From: Galaxea fascicularis | Lineage: Eukaryota; Cnidaria; Anthozoa; Scleractinia; Euphylliidae | Direction of reading: 5' to 3' | Length of the DNA: 64,000 nt | Assembly: GCA_948470475.1 (NCBI GenBank) | Contig: OX419343.1 | Location: forward strand, 6,468,133 to 6,532,132 | Shown here: one piece after another, positions 1 to 11,264 of the stretch | How the letters are laid out: the number at the start of each line of letters is the position of its first letter | Position numbering within the stretch: the stretch's first letter is position 1 | Notes under the pieces: generated by a model | Databases searched by the model: none | What the model was told of the DNA's origin: nothing | What the model saw: the letters and a program-made list of their open reading frames with translations, nothing else | Translations under genes and position numbers: made by a program

Positions 1-129
1 TTGCTGCTGCTTCATTTCAATAGCGTACATATGTACTCTAAACTAGCTGTTGGTGGAAGGTTTAAAGCATAAAGAGTTTAAAATCGCTATTGAACGTAAA
101 TATAAATAATATTGTTTTTGGAAGTCCTA

Positions 130-512
130 GGCTGCGTTCACACTTGGTGCCCAAGCACCAGTGCCCTGGCACCGACACAAAATGGTGCTGTGTTCAGACA
201 CTGGGTACCCAGTATGTTGATATGTTCTCATTCACTCCGTCGGACGCCATTTTAAAATCTAGACCACCCATGAGCATAGCAAGGAATTTTGGGTACCCAA
301 AGCAGTGGTTTGTGGGTAAAGTGTCAGGGAACTAACTAGAAACGTGTACACACAAGGAATCAGTGCCCAGTTTAGTGCCCGAATACAAGGTCTCGACCTT
401 GGACTCGGGCACGGTGCCTGTGCCCGAATTCTGGCGTAGGTACTTGAAAAAAGGTGCATTCACATTAGTGCCCATCAAGAATCGTACTCGGGCACCAAGT
501 GTGAATGCAGCC
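130..512. mobile_element. Word-array foldback element, word GTGCCCGAG
   Basis: The ends are inverted copies of GGCTGCGTTCACACTTGGTG (right end reads CACCAAGTGTGAATGCAGCC). The interior is filled with GTGCCC / GTGCCCGAG / CTCGGGCAC words in both orientations. No ORF of interest is present. A short imperfect target duplication (CTA/CTG) is possible. By structure this is a MITE-like non-autonomous DNA transposon; the superfamily is not certain. Confidence 0.6.
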
Positions 513-655
513 CTGGTGCACACAAGGAATCAGTGCCCGAGTACAAGGTCTCGACTCAGGCACGAGCACCGTGCCCGAATTCTGGCGTGGCTACTTGAAA
601 AAAAGGTACGTTCACATTAGTGCCCATTAAGAATCGTACTCGGGCACAGGGGTCA
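346..655 (+). repeat. Direct duplication inside and beyond the first foldback
   Basis: About 145 bases starting at ACACAAGGAATCAGTGCCC (near 350) recur starting near 522 (same phrase, then GTACAAGGTCTCGAC, GAATTCTGGCGT, TACTTGAAAAAA, ATTAGTGCCCAT). The second copy runs past the right terminus of the foldback. This suggests slippage or partial tandem duplication of the element body after insertion. Confidence 0.7.
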
Positions 656-717
656 GGCTCAATATCAGAGAAAGAATCGTGCGTTCTGTTGGGCACTCTG
701 CTGAAGGGATTTACAAC

Positions 718-1130
718 AGGATGGCCGAGTGGTTTAGGGCGCTGGGGCCCGTTTCTCGAAAGTCCCGTAAACTTTTTGGGCCCGAAAAGCCATTTCAAAA
801 ACTGCGATTAACTTATTCTACAAAGCTGGTCCTTTACTATGATTTCAAGATACGAAAGGGAAAATTTGAAAATTTCGTGCCTGGAAACGTCTTCGTTTTT
901 AAGATACGAAGAAAATTATGGCACCCGAAATGCGCCCGAAACGTTTCAGGGGTTTCGAGAAACGCCCGCCAGGATTTCAATGCGGTGACCTAGGTTCAAA
1001 TCCCGCTCTAGATCTAGCCACTAGCTGGTGTTGTTCTGGGTTCATGCCTGGTTTAACTCCTCAATCATCCTTGAGAACAGCGTGTTTTGTTTCGTCCACA
1101 CCAGGAAACTATTGCAACACAGTTACTACA
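718..1130 (+). mobile_element. tRNA-Leu-like SINE, split by a MITE
   Basis: An A-box-like start (GATGGCCGAGTGGTTTAGGG at 720-739, strongly like a tRNA-Leu 5' half) and a B box (GGTTCAAATCCCG at 993-1005) are separated by about 250 bases instead of the usual ~40. The spacer is a nested MITE. The downstream tail (CACTAGCTGGTG, then TGGTTTAACTCCTCAAT) recurs on the minus strand at 56525-56690 in a copy without the insertion, so this is a SINE family and not a functional tRNA gene. Confidence 0.65.
745..970. mobile_element. MITE nested in the tRNA-Leu-like SINE
   Basis: The termini are inverted: GGGCCCGTTTCTCGAAAG on the left and TTTCGAGAAACGCCCG on the right. Words of the GGGCCCGAAA type recur inside (GGGCCCGAAAAG, GCGCCCGAAACG). 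The element separates the A-like and B-like boxes of the host SINE, which shows it inserted later. Confidence 0.6.
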
Positions 1131-2854
1131 TATTGACACGTGACCTCAAGAAAGTTAAGATTGTGCAGCACGCATGCGCGGGTTAACCGATTGAGACCTT
1201 GAGCGCACGCTCACTTTTTAATGGTGAGATGACGAAGGCTTCGTAACGCAATTGTATAAATTTCGTTCACAACTGCGAGGATCAGTCTTCATTTGATTTC
1301 ATTTCCGCGGTTCATGTGATTCATTTCATATACATCACTCACATGAAGTAATATGATAGAACAACAGGGCCCACGGAGCAAATGGCTAAAACACATCAAC
1401 CGCAGTTTAACTCACAAGACATTTTCCGTCAATCTTGGATGTTTTCCTACGAGGTCTGTCAGATTTGGCCAACCACTATTTCCTGTGAAAAGACTTCTCA
1501 GTTTTGGAAATGTTCTTCATCGCCAAACACAGTTTTTCACGCCTTTGCAGTGATATAATCGCACACTAGCGGTCAAATATGAAGAAAAGCGATAGCTTAT
1601 TTTTGATTGACAGCGACCTAATTGGATTAAGGTGTCTCAAAATGGTTTCTTTATTTTAAAATCAATTCTTTGATGGATCGATACTACCACATCTTTTCGT
1701 TTGCTTACTTGACGATGGTATCAAAAAAAATGCCCAATTATTTCTCAACAAGTTGTGATCATTTTTGTGTGGCTTACACTAAGTGTGCAGTCACACCATG
1801 GCACCATCGGATTTACTTTGTTGTCCACGAGAGTCGAGCCCCTGTCACGTGGTCTCGTAAGCAACACATGTACGCATTGCGGACCTACTTTTGTTTTACT
1901 TTTTTTTTTTTTTTTTTTTTTACATAAGAGGGTACCACAGTAGCCTCTAAGGAACACCCTTAATTTTAGCGTCATGTGCTTGTAACTGAAAAACGAGTTC
2001 GGTGATCCCCGTCTAGTACTACTGAATTACAATCAGCATATCAAGGTTCATCTTTCTACAAAACTTTTAGAAAAACCGTATTGTAGGTTCGCAGGCACCT
2101 TAAATTGTCGAAAACAAGCGTGGATGTGTTAATATCACACTAGATTTGAATGGCTACCCTGCACAGCCAGAAGCTTTTCAAACGCGCAAATAGATGGAAA
2201 TGTGTTACAAACGTCGTTTTTTGGGTTTAAAATGTTCGATTCCGGGATTTTTGTGTGTGGGAAAATTTGGCAAGTATTGGGTATTCAAGACAATCTGAAG
2301 ATTCGTGGCAGTGTCCCGTTTGTAGTGCCCTCTTTTCCCGGACCTGTAGTTCTGCGAATAGAGTGCCATCCTTCCTGTAATTTTTTAGGCTCGGAGATTC
2401 GGCACGGGATTTCATTGGGTTTAAGTTTTGACCCAGAGATTTCTTTTGGGTTGTGAGTTTTGCCCCCATTTGGTCATCCCCGTGACTTGTAATCCGGAGT
2501 ACCCCCTGGGTCGATAGGTTGACAACTGAACACACTGGTTCGATTAATTAGTAAACTCCACGGCAACCTGGCTGACTCATTCAAGGCGAGAGACCGCGTC
2601 GTTCGATCAGTTAACACTTCGATTAGTGAACTAGCTGGTTCGATCTATGGCAAACGGCACACGCTCGCTATCCAAATTATTCACGGTTAAATAAACAACC
2701 AATTGCAAAGGAATTTTCCCTTGCGTAAATTTTACGGCTGAAAATGAAAGGCGTTCAATTTTCGCCTCGAGTAAATCGTCGCGAAAGCGAGTCACTTCAA
2801 TGCACAATTTATCCATTCGAACCACAGACAGACCATCCTATCTGTGTATGTTGA
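1131..2854. other. Intergenic, no gene seen
   Basis: Only short unrelated open frames occur here. It holds a fragment of the 23-kb SINE family (1246-1345) and a T-run of about 24 at 1898-1921. No tRNA, rRNA or conserved protein motif was recognised. Confidence 0.5.
1246..1345 (+). mobile_element. 3' fragment of the tRNA-derived SINE seen at 23 kb
   Basis: The phrases CGCAATTG, CACAACTGCGAGGATCA, TCTTCATTTGATTTCA and GCGGTTCATGTGATT match, in the same order, the complement of 22950-23045. No tRNA-like head is present, so this is a truncated copy. Confidence 0.5.
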
Positions 2855-2938
2855 CACCCGCTGCACAATAGTATCCCATTTCTAAACAACGCGTGTTGAT
2901 TGATTGAGTATCCCCTCTATACTACTGTGCAGCGGGTG
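2855..2938. repeat. 20-bp inverted repeat
   Basis: CACCCGCTGCACAATAGTAT (2855-2874) faces ATACTACTGTGCAGCGGGTG (2919-2938) with a single mismatch and a 44-base loop. It is a small foldback or MITE remnant. Confidence 0.7.
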
Positions 2939-3029
2939 AGAACTCAACCGAACAAAAAATGCAAAATTCAGAATTAAAAAAAAATGTAGAAACACAACAG
3001 TTTTAATCAATTTTCATGCACATCCACGG

Positions 3030-3388
3030 AACGTGCGTGTTTGTAAACCAAGTTTCAGCTTCATCCTTCTGTTACGAAGCTGTACCAAAACAAAACGAAC
3101 GAGGGTAAGCTATAAATAAAAACATCAAGTTACAAATTGGTTATGTACTGTTCATAGTCCTCACCAAGCAACGCTCTGCTGCTGAACCCCTCTTGGTAAA
3201 TCAAACTGCTGTGCTTTGAGCATGCTCTGAAAAATTAGTTCAGAAATATAGAGACAACAGTTAAACTTCATGTGCATCCCTGCACGCTCAGTGAGTGTTT
3301 GTAAACAGAGTATCAGCTTCATCCTTCCATTACGAAGCTGTACAAAAACAAAAGGAATGAGGGTAAGCTAAATAAAACAAGTTACAAG
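3030..3388 (-). repeat. Tandemly duplicated 3' tail of the zinc-finger gene
   Basis: The 3' part of the zinc-finger exon and its UTR (TCAGCTTCATCCTTC..., ACTGTTCATAGT..., GAGCATGCTCTGAA) occurs twice in a row: once as the true tail (about 3290-3500) and once as a decayed copy (about 3040-3240). The same doubled arrangement exists at 18476-18800, so it predates the segmental duplication. The decayed copy no longer encodes the C-terminal finger. Confidence 0.65.
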
Positions 3389-4831
3389 TTACAAGTTGCT
3401 CATATGCTGTTCATAGTGTTCAAGAAGCAATGCATTGCTGCTGAACTCCTCTTGGCAAATCCAACAGCTGTGCTTTTGAGCATGCTCTGAACAAGGCTCT
3501 TCCAAGGTTGGGATATGTACGGCTCTGTCATTTCCACTCACATCTTCTGCAGTCTTGTGGGCTTTCTCATGTTTCTTGAGACTTGAGATACGGGCATAAC
3601 TCCTGCTACACTGCTTGCATTTATAGGGTTTATCTCTGGTATGGACTTTTTCATGGGTCCTTAGATGTTGTTTTCGAGTAAACGATTTGCCACACTGTTT
3701 GCACCTATAAGGCTTCTCTCTACTGTGGCTTCTTTTGTGACATGTTAGCTGTGTTGCTGTTCTAAAACACTTGCCACACTGTTTACATTCATAAGGCTTC
3801 TCTCCAGTGTGAACCCTTTTATGTACCTTCAGATTTCCTGGTAACCTAAAACACTTGCCACACTGTTTGCATTCATAAGGCTTCTCTCCAGTGTGGATTC
3901 TTTCGTGACATCTTAGCTTTCCTGTTGTTCTAAAACACTTGCCACACCGTTTGCATTCATAAGGCTTCTCTCCAGTGTGGACTCTTTCGTGACATCTTAG
4001 CTCTCCTGTTGTTCTAAAACACTTGCCACACCGTTTGCATTCATAAGGTTTCTCTCCAGTGTGGACTCTTTCGTGACATCTTAGCCGTCCCGTTTGTGTA
4101 AAACACTTGCCACACTGTTTGCATTCATAAGGCTTCTCTCCAGTGTGGACTCTTTCATGACATCTTAGCTGTCCTGTTGATCTAAAACACTTGCCACACC
4201 GTTTGCATTCATAAGGTTTCTCTCCAGTGTGGACTCTTTCGTGATATCTTAGCTCTCCTGTTGCTCTAAAACACTTGCCACACCGTTTGCATTCATAAGG
4301 CTTCTCTCCAGTGTGGACTCTTTCGTGACGTCTTAGCTGTCCCGTTTGTGTAAAACACTTGCCACACTGTTTGCATTCATAAGGCTTCTCTCCAGTGTGG
4401 ACTCTTAGGTGACATCTTAAATGGCAAGATCTACTGAAACACTTGCCACACTGTTTGCACTCATAAGGCTTCTCTCCAGTGTGAACCCTTTTATGTTTCT
4501 TCAAACTTCCTGCTTCAGCAAAACACTTGCCACACTGTTTGCATCCATAAGGCTTCTCTCCACTGTGGACCCTTAGGTGACGTCTTAAATAGCAAGCTCC
4601 ACTGAAACACTTGCCACACTGTTTGCACTCATAAGGCTGCTCACTGGTATGACCTCTTTCATGTCTCTTCAGACGTCTTGCTTCAGTAAAACTCTTGCCA
4701 CACTGCTTGTACTCGTAAGTCTTCATTCCAGCAGCATGGGCTCCTTTATTTTGTCTTGGATGACCTTCCTTTAATTTCCTGCTGTCCTTTTTGCATTGAG
4801 GGTTCACTTTCCTTCGTTTGACATTTGCCAT
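3389..4831 (-). CDS. C2H2 zinc-finger protein, 14 intact fingers (copy A)
   Basis: A single coding exon of 480 residues. After a basic N-terminus (MANVKRRK...) come tandem C2H2 fingers with [10 protein letters not shown] linkers. The first is degenerate (Tyr replaces the first Cys). Thirteen classical fingers follow, then an isolated C-terminal finger (CWICQEEF...HYEQH) after a linker of about 35 residues. No KRAB, SCAN, BTB or ZAD domain is visible. Family knowledge predicts a nuclear sequence-specific DNA-binding regulator; the target is unknown. The ATG lies 15 bases inside an exon whose acceptor (TTTACAG before GGAACC) is at 4846, so a 5' non-coding exon is expected upstream. Adjacent finger repeats are nearly identical at DNA level except at base-contacting helix positions. 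Paralogous to the gene at 18698-20149. Confidence 0.9.
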   Translation of the reverse strand: MANVKRRKVNPQCKKDSRKLKEGHPRQNKGAHAAGMKTYEYKQCGKSFTEARRLKRHERGHTSEQPYECKQCGKCFSGACYLRRHLRVHSGEKPYGCKQCGKCFAEAGSLKKHKRVHTGEKPYECKQCGKCFSRSCHLRCHLRVHTGEKPYECKQCGKCFTQTGQLRRHERVHTGEKPYECKRCGKCFRATGELRYHERVHTGEKPYECKRCGKCFRSTGQLRCHERVHTGEKPYECKQCGKCFTQTGRLRCHERVHTGEKPYECKRCGKCFRTTGELRCHERVHTGEKPYECKRCGKCFRTTGKLRCHERIHTGEKPYECKQCGKCFRLPGNLKVHKRVHTGEKPYECKQCGKCFRTATQLTCHKRSHSREKPYRCKQCGKSFTRKQHLRTHEKVHTRDKPYKCKQCSRSYARISSLKKHEKAHKTAEDVSGNDRAVHIPTLEEPCSEHAQKHSCWICQEEFSSNALLLEHYEQHMSNL

Positions 4832-5207
4832 GGTTCCACAGGTTCCCTGTAAAGCAAAATGTGAGGAAAGGTACCAAATCGAAGCCTGTATTTACAAGTG
4901 AAGTAAGGGGCAACAATTACCTCGGTGCTCACTTTTTTGATTAATGTGTGTGTCATTGTTGGCGTTCTTTCAGTTCTCTGCAACTAGGTTTTACGATAAC
5001 ATGCACATGTGTAGCACGGGTGTTCCAGTCAGAGGTTTGTGAAGTCCATCTCGTTTAAAGTTAGAATTGTTTTCCCCCTTATTGTTGACTGCATGTGAAC
5101 CGCCTAAAATCCTGATGAAAAGTTATGTAAAACAACCATAAAAGAACTGCTGGCTTGCAGGTAGTAATTTATCTTTTTAAGCATGAGATAAGAGTCCAAT
5201 ATGGTGA
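4832..5207 (-). other. 5' exon edge and upstream intron of zinc-finger gene A
   Basis: The splice acceptor at 4847-4848 precedes the coding exon. The remaining sequence is homologous to 20150-20530 of copy B, including TTTTTAAGCA and CCAATAT landmarks. No coding sequence was recognised. The homology stops abruptly at about 5207, where the copy-A insertion begins. Confidence 0.55.
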
Positions 5208-5224
5208 AATTAAAAAATTAGACT

Positions 5225-5760
5225 TGATAATTAGCATATAGTGCAAATAGAGGTAAATACAGCTATTTTATTGCTATCACACCTATTTTAACCCTATTTT
5301 AATTTTTCAGAGTTATATTTTATTACTATTTTCCACAATAAGGAAAATAGAGCATCTATTTTGTAGGTGTTTTATTTCTATTTTATCCCTATTTTAAAAA
5401 TACATGAAAAGCAGTGGTGTATTTTATCTCTATTTTCTCACAACAAACCAAAAAATAGCCCGTAAAATAGACTATTTTAATCCTATTATAAATTTAAAAA
5501 CCACAGTATTGCTTTATAAAATAGTAATAAAATATACTGTTTTTCTGCTATTTTTCCATACAGTAAAGGGTTCAGGTCTGTTCCTTCGCAAAATATACAT
5601 AAAATAGGCTACTAAAATCCTTTTTGATGTGGATCAGTCAAACACTCCATGCAAAACAGCTTTAAAATATACTATTTTATCCCTATTTTTGGAGTTAGAT
5701 TTTCCATTGCAAACTAGGTTTAAAATAGTATATTTTAATACTATTTTCTGAACAAAATAT
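5225..5760. repeat. CTATTTTA word array (left)
   Basis: CTATTTTA / TAAAATAG words recur every 10-25 bases in both orientations, separated by short unique spacers. No ORF of note. It matches the array at 10425-11065 in word and style. Confidence 0.7.
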
Positions 5761-6190
5761 TGAAGTTGATTGAGATTTCAAAGTTATCTAACAAAATGCC
5801 ATGTTCTCTTTTTCTTTCGAAAACTAGTCTTATGTTGTAAATGGTAAAATTCAACTTTCTTTTTTAATGCAAAGTAACCACAAGATGTTCTAGTGGAAGA
5901 CAACTTGGAATTGAGCCCACTTTTTACACAAATGTTAGCAGTTAGAATATTGCTCATGGGTGTGCGTATTTATGCCTGCACTGTTCATCCTTTAGTCCCA
6001 TTCAATTCTGTTTGCCAAATGGCAAACAAAAAGTCTGTTTGAAACAGAGACCACCATACACTTTTCCACAATGCAGTCCAGGGGCACTGCAATAACTTTG
6101 GCTGTCTCTTCAAGCCTATGGATGTGTCTGATTACAGCGATCCCCTTCAGACCTGGTAATTTATCTTGATGCAACCATAGTTTTAACTAA

Positions 6191-6447
6191 GGGCTGGTTC
6201 ACACTTTGACATAAGCATAAGCATAAACATAAGCATAAGCATAAGAAAAAATACATGTGTGAACCGGGGTTACATAAGCATAAGCATACGCATAAACACA
6301 AGGAATGGACAAACTTCCATCCCTTGTGCTTATGCTTATGTTTATGCTTATGCTTATGTAACCCCGGTTCACACATGTATTTTTCTTATGCTTATGTTTA
6401 TGCTTATGCTTATGCTTATGCGCTTATGTCAAAGTGTGAACCAGCCC
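6191..6447. mobile_element. Foldback MITE built of GCATAA hexamers, TSD TAA
   Basis: The element is one near-perfect palindrome. The left arm (6191-6309) starts GGGCTGGTTCACACTTTGAC and the right arm (6329-6447) ends in its complement. Both arms are dominated by GCATAA hexamers (complement TTATGC), and a second inverted GTGAACC/GGTTCAC pair lies inside. TAA flanks both sides (6188-6190 and 6448-6450), compatible with PIF/Harbinger-type 3-bp target duplication. Confidence 0.75.
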
Positions 6448-6687
6448 TAAAGCAAAGTAGCTACATACTGTACATTCAAGCTGGCAGTCACAGTGTGTAA
6501 TGTTACAGTTGGCATTTGTCCTGAACTTTCACATAATTGAGGATGTAGCCATATCTTGACTGTGTCTTCCCAGAGAAATAGATGGTGAAATTGTTTCTTG
6601 CAGTTACTCTTTTGTAGCTCTGACTGTGATAAACCACTCCATTAATGAGCAGAAGAAATAAATGCCAAACGGGGTAATGCGATAGTA

Positions 6688-6896
6688 GGGTCACCCTCCT
6701 AGCCGGGCCAACTTTCCTCCATATAAACACTTTGGCTCGCCTAACCAGGACAACTCCGTCAAGTCAGAGCATGCACAAGCGTTATTGGCTCAGGCAAAGG
6801 GGCCAACTTTTTTCTCATATAAACGCTCGCTTAAGTTGACTCAGCTGGGAGGGTGACCCTTCTACCCAGGACAACTTTTCTCCATATAAACGGGGC
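6688..6896. mobile_element. Word-array element with TCTCCATATAAACG
   Basis: GGGTCACCCTCCTA (6688) faces GGAGGGTGACCC (6848). The phrase CAACTTT-CTC-ATATAAAC occurs three times inside (near 6708, 6804, 6871). It abuts and truncates the 3' side of the decayed gene at 6898. Confidence 0.55.
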
Positions 6897-6897
6897 C

Positions 6898-8046
6898 TTA
6901 CCCTACCCAGCCTGTTGTGGAACAACGAAAGCTGTTTTCATCATCCAGAGGAAACAGCCTGAGACATACTTTGCAAATGTCATACACATGTAACTCGCAT
7001 TGTCCGCATACTTCTTGAACTTTGCTGTAACTAAGTGACTTGAAAGTTACACTTTCGGTACAAGTAACTTTAACCAAATCGATTAAATCTTTCACAGCTG
7101 CATTTGTCATACAGTCTCTTGAAACATAGGCCAAAACTGCCTGGCATGCTTTTTCATGGTCTGTGAACAACCTGGTTTCAACATTGGCATGACCGTTATC
7201 ATCCTGTTCATCTTCTTCTGATGCATGTATAACACTGGGCTTCCAATTCACTCTCATCAGACTCAGAAGACACTAAACAAGAGTCTTGGCTCGCAGAAAC
7301 TTCACTGCACTCACTGTCCGACTCGACACTAAGTCCACATGTTTCAATAACCGTTGTGTCTTCGTTTTCAACACCACTTTCTAAGCTTGGGAAGACTTCC
7401 GACTGTGTGCATCCGTTTGTGGGCGAGAATTCCGAAGCGCCTCTGTAATCGCACATAGTCTCTTCTTGGTCTTGTACAAATGTTTGAGACGCACTTGACT
7501 CTGTTGACAACACTGCTACGTCTACGACAGATTGAGGAATTGAGATGGCTGCATTCGCCGTGGAACGTGTTGCTGAACGCTTGTTCACGGTCAAACTTTG
7601 TTGATTTGGGTACCGGTACACTGGGATTATCAAGGTATCTCTTAAACTTCCTAATGTGGTATCCTTCTGTTAAAAAAAATGAGGGTAAAACTCAATTTGA
7701 AATAGCATTCAAAATTTTGATTGGCTGCAGGAAAGCTAAGATTAATTGCGTGCAAGATGAATCTTGTGTTATTTCTCACCTTTGCAGTGAATTGAACTCA
7801 AGTGGGTTTCGAGCCTCTGTTTCCTCGACAAATTCGGCCGCAAATCGTGCATTTGTAGTACGTTCGATTCTTGTCGATTCCTTCTACATAGAGAGAGTTC
7901 ACATCATTATTTAGGTCATCGTCAGGACGTGACTCCAAAGACTCCATTTGTACTTCGGTCGTAACATCTCTTGAGACTGCAAAAGGGCAAGCCAGCGGAT
8001 TCTCTTTGCTAGCCAATGACAATTCCCTAAAGATCCACGTGATCAT
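6898..8046 (-). pseudogene. Decayed transposase-like gene (EnSpm/CACTA-like N-terminus suspected)
   Basis: Three minus-strand segments read as parts of one protein. 8046-7782 begins MITWIFREL and ends in a C2H2-like motif (CTICGRICRGNRG). A donor (AAAG/GTGAGA) lies near 7781 and an acceptor (AATCCCAG) at 7621. 7620-7208 is a Ser/Glu/Asp-rich linker. 7257-6898 has a Cys-rich region (VCGQCELHVYDICKVC). Zinc finger, acidic linker and then this Cys-rich region resembles N-terminal parts of some animal EnSpm/CACTA-type proteins; this is judgement from memory of the family and not certain. Two frame breaks are visible: one in the finger (near 7806, one base short) and one near 7250. No DDE catalytic domain is present, because the 3' side is cut off by the element at 6688-6896. 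Confidence 0.4.
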
Positions 8047-9689
8047 GCCCCGTGTTCCGTTGCTATTTGGCGCTCATCTTTGAATGTAGTTTTCATCGGT
8101 CGATCGCTCATGCGGAGAGTTATTTCTTTTCTTCTGCTCAATATAGCATTTCTAAAGATGGGTTTTATCGTTGTTCAATGGGAAAACAAGAACAGCGTGA
8201 GTGTTGTAAATGAAAAGCAAGTCGTCGGTGCCGTGGAATAACAGGAATAACAGTTGACATATCGGCTGGTACAAACAAGGGTCGAGCGGCCATTCATAAA
8301 GCGTCAATATTGAAAGTTTGAGGTGAGTACAAATTGCGATATTGAGTACGTGATAAAAGTCTTACCAAGGAATAGATATATACTTACCAAACAATAGATT
8401 TTAGCTTACATAACACATAAAGCCCAGTGCAACTGAAACTTGAATAATTCGGAGATCGAGCATCTAAAGCTTACACTTTATATGAAATAAATCTTCTAAT
8501 AAGGTTTCAAGACTATTTTAGTCACGTCTGGGAACATTTTGATCCTGCTTTGCTTTCAAAATTTCGACTTCTCTCATCATTAATTTCAGCATAGTTCACA
8601 GTTCAGGGGGAGAAAGTGTAGTTGGCCTTCAGAGGCAAAAGCTTGACCTTATCTACTGTAAGTTTTAGATTCATAACAAAAATTGTGATTAAACTACCCT
8701 GAATGCATAGAGAAGCCCTCCTTGTAATGTAATTAGAACAAAATAATGTATTCAGCCCTTTTTAGTAAAATGTATGGAAAAGATGTTCTTAAACTCCAAT
8801 ATAAAAGTCATTCAATCTATCCGTGATTTCCCAATCCCCGTGTACTTGAATACCCTTTTCCCTTTCCCTTTTCCTTTTGTCTGAGCTCACAATATATATT
8901 TTTTAATTTCAGATGTCAGGGAATCCAGATATAAAATGGACAGGCTCCCTGTAGACAACCTCATTCGAGGCCAGTGGAGAAAGCTGCGAGCCCAGCAAAA
9001 GAAGACAAGAAGCAGCTAAGTCTGCAGTTTAGGAAAAGCTCATTCAAATTTATTGTTACACTTACAACAAGATTTTATTCAAAAATGATTTATTTTACTG
9101 TAATTAACCCCTTCACTCCCACCAGTGCTAAGTCAAAATTGAATAGAAATCTCACAGTGAATTTCGATTTGCGGAATCAACAAAAACAAACAGTTTAACA
9201 GTGCTTGACAGCTTACTTTTGAATGTTCACACACATGAGTTTTATCCAAAGAAGTTACAACCACATGAAATTAAGTCAAAGCCTGACTCTGGCAGTGAAA
9301 GGGTTAAAACTTTAATACCATTGGTATTATCACTATTAAATGATTCATTTGAAGACTATTTTTGGACTCATAGTATTTCTTGCATTCTCTTGCATTAAAC
9401 ATAATTCAAATAATTGGGTTTTATGGAAAAGAATCAACAGGTTTTATTCACAATTTGTGTCAAACCAAATGTACATGTAATTGAAGATAATTTTAATGAA
9501 GTTTTCAAAAATAGAAGAAGAAATCACATTCCATCCTCATTAGTTACTAGCTGTTGATGTTGACATACAATATGAAATATTTTGCATGTAAACCTGAGTT
9601 AAGCAATGCAAATAAATTTCATTGACTACTTGAATTTTGAGTTGGGAGTAATGAACGAAACATGCATTTATTTTGTAAATTTGTCGCCT
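8047..9689 (+). other. Intergenic inside the insertion; possible short plus-strand exons
   Basis: A good donor (GAG/GTGAGTAC near 8321) and a good acceptor (TTTAATTTCAG near 8911) flank an intron-like stretch on the plus strand. The downstream exon could end in a short basic tail (MDRLPVDNLIRGQWRKLRAQ..., stop near 9019), but the candidate upstream exon has a stop in the matching frame. No family was recognised, so this may be a decayed gene or chance. Confidence 0.25.
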
Positions 9690-9935
9690 AAAATTTTTCC
9701 TTAAAATTCCCAGTAATTCTTAAACATTCCTAGAAATTCCTAAAAATTCCTAGGAATTTCTGGCAAGTTTTTAGATTTACAGTCTTTCAGGGGAAGTCAT
9801 TGCATGGTGCTCTGAGTTGGAATTCCTAGGAATTCCAAGTCCTGTTGGATCTATGCTTGGAATTTCTGGGAATTTCTAGGCTTTTAGAACATGAGTTGTT
9901 ACAGTTGGGAATTCCTAGGAATTACTAGTCCAAAT
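9690..9935. repeat. GGAATTCCTAGGAATTCC word array
   Basis: Self-complementary phrases built from AATTCCTAGGAATT occur near 9735-9760, 9819-9836, 9859-9880 and 9908-9923, with little else between. It has the same style as the other word-array elements; clear termini were not located. Confidence 0.6.
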
Positions 9936-10424
9936 TTACCGTGAAGATTCACACCTGTTATTCCAAAATCTATTTTGCAAGGGAAAGTTTTTCTTGCAAT
10001 TTATTTGTCATTATTTTTCAGCGTTTGCAATGATTGCAAAGCTTGGAAAGGTTGAGAATGTTAAAAAATCACAGCACAGGCATAAGCCAGTTGCATTGCA
10101 AAATGAACTCATTAAAGTTCCAATCTAGAACAGGTGTTCTCTTTTTGCGAATTTATGGACCTCGACTTCGTCTTGGTCCAAAACAATGCAAAAACAGAAC
10201 TTGGCCAATATCCAGCTATCTTAACCTCATTCTTGGTCAATAATGCATTACATGTATTTACTCTGCATGTTATATGACTGTATGTTATTTGCTGTTTTCA
10301 CATCTACATACAAAGTCATGTAGAGGTATTATAACCTACGGTATGTTACATCTATTTTGACAAAATGTTCTCTGCTTTATCGGGAGAATGTTTGCATTGA
10401 TGAAATTTTAAACCTCTCTGTTTC

Positions 10425-11065
10425 TGCATTCTTTAACACTATTTTAAAGCTATTTTTGAGCTATTTTAAAGGGATTTTTAAAGTATTTTATACCTATTTT
10501 AACAGTGTTTTATCACTATTTTATGCAAGGGAAGTTTAAGCATTGGTGCTATTTTACTCCTATTTTTTGCACGTAGTAACACTATTTTAAAGCTATTTTT
10601 ACCTATTTTATATCTATTTAAACAGTATTTTCTCCCCTATTCTACAGCTATTCATCCCAGGGAGTTTTCATGTGAATGCTATTTTAAACCTATTTTATCA
10701 CACTCAACACTATTTTAAAACTATTTTAAAGGTATTTTTTATCTATTTTATAGCTATTTTATCAGTATTTTCTCCCCTATTCTGCAGCTATTTATCCCAG
10801 TGAATTTTTGCTCGAATGCTATTTTAAACCTATTTTCTTGCTCTCATTAACACTATTTTAAAGCTATTTTCAACCTGCTTGTGTCATATTTTCACTGCCA
10901 CATTAGGCTATTTTTTTCCTATTTTTTGTTTCAAAATAACAGCTTTAAAATAGAGAAAAAATAGTTTTAAAATAGCATTAATCATTGCGGGAAAATAGGG
11001 ATAAAATAATATAAAAATAGGGATAAAATAGGATGTAAAATAGGGAAAAAATAGACGAAAAATAG
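10425..11065. repeat. CTATTTTA word array (right)
   Basis: From about 10437 to 10925 the word is CTATTTTA(AA). From 10945 to 11065 it appears as its complement (TAAAATAGGG), giving a foldback with tandem arms. It contains a direct duplication: the phrase CCCCTATTCT-CAGCTATT-ATCCCAG occurs near 10635 and 10775. Confidence 0.7.
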
Positions 11066-11264
11066 GCACTATTTTCGTAAGGGTAGATGTTTAATTTTAT
11101 AATTGGAGTCTCAGAATAGACTAGTTTTAGGGTTTTCATACAAAGCTGTTCATTTGTTTTTCAGTATTTTTTTAGTAAGTAAATAGTGGCATACCTGAAA
11201 ACTAGCCTGTAGCTAAGTGTATCGACCACTTTAAATAAAATTTTGATTTGATTTGACTTGATTT

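Larger units (their letters stand above)
5208..11264. mobile_element. ~6-kb insertion specific to duplication copy A
   Basis: Copy B runs continuously from the ATATGGTGA landmark (20527-20535) into CTGGTTTGTCGGGC. Copy A has the same left landmark at about 5200-5208, but the right partner (CCAGATTTATCAGG) is only at about 11266. Everything between is extra. Near both ends lie CTATTTTA word arrays (5225-5760 and 10425-11065). Inside are two other foldbacks, a decayed transposase-like gene and a GGAATTCC word array. The right end is a TTTGATTTGACTTGATTTTGA tail, the kind of short 3' repeat some non-LTR elements carry. TGA flanks both junctions, possibly a target duplication. Whether this is one transposon or layered insertions is unresolved. 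Confidence 0.55.

Noticed and set aside
6161..6500. Frames rich in His-Lys or Cys-Leu repeats
   Set aside because: Translations of the GCATAA hexamer arrays.
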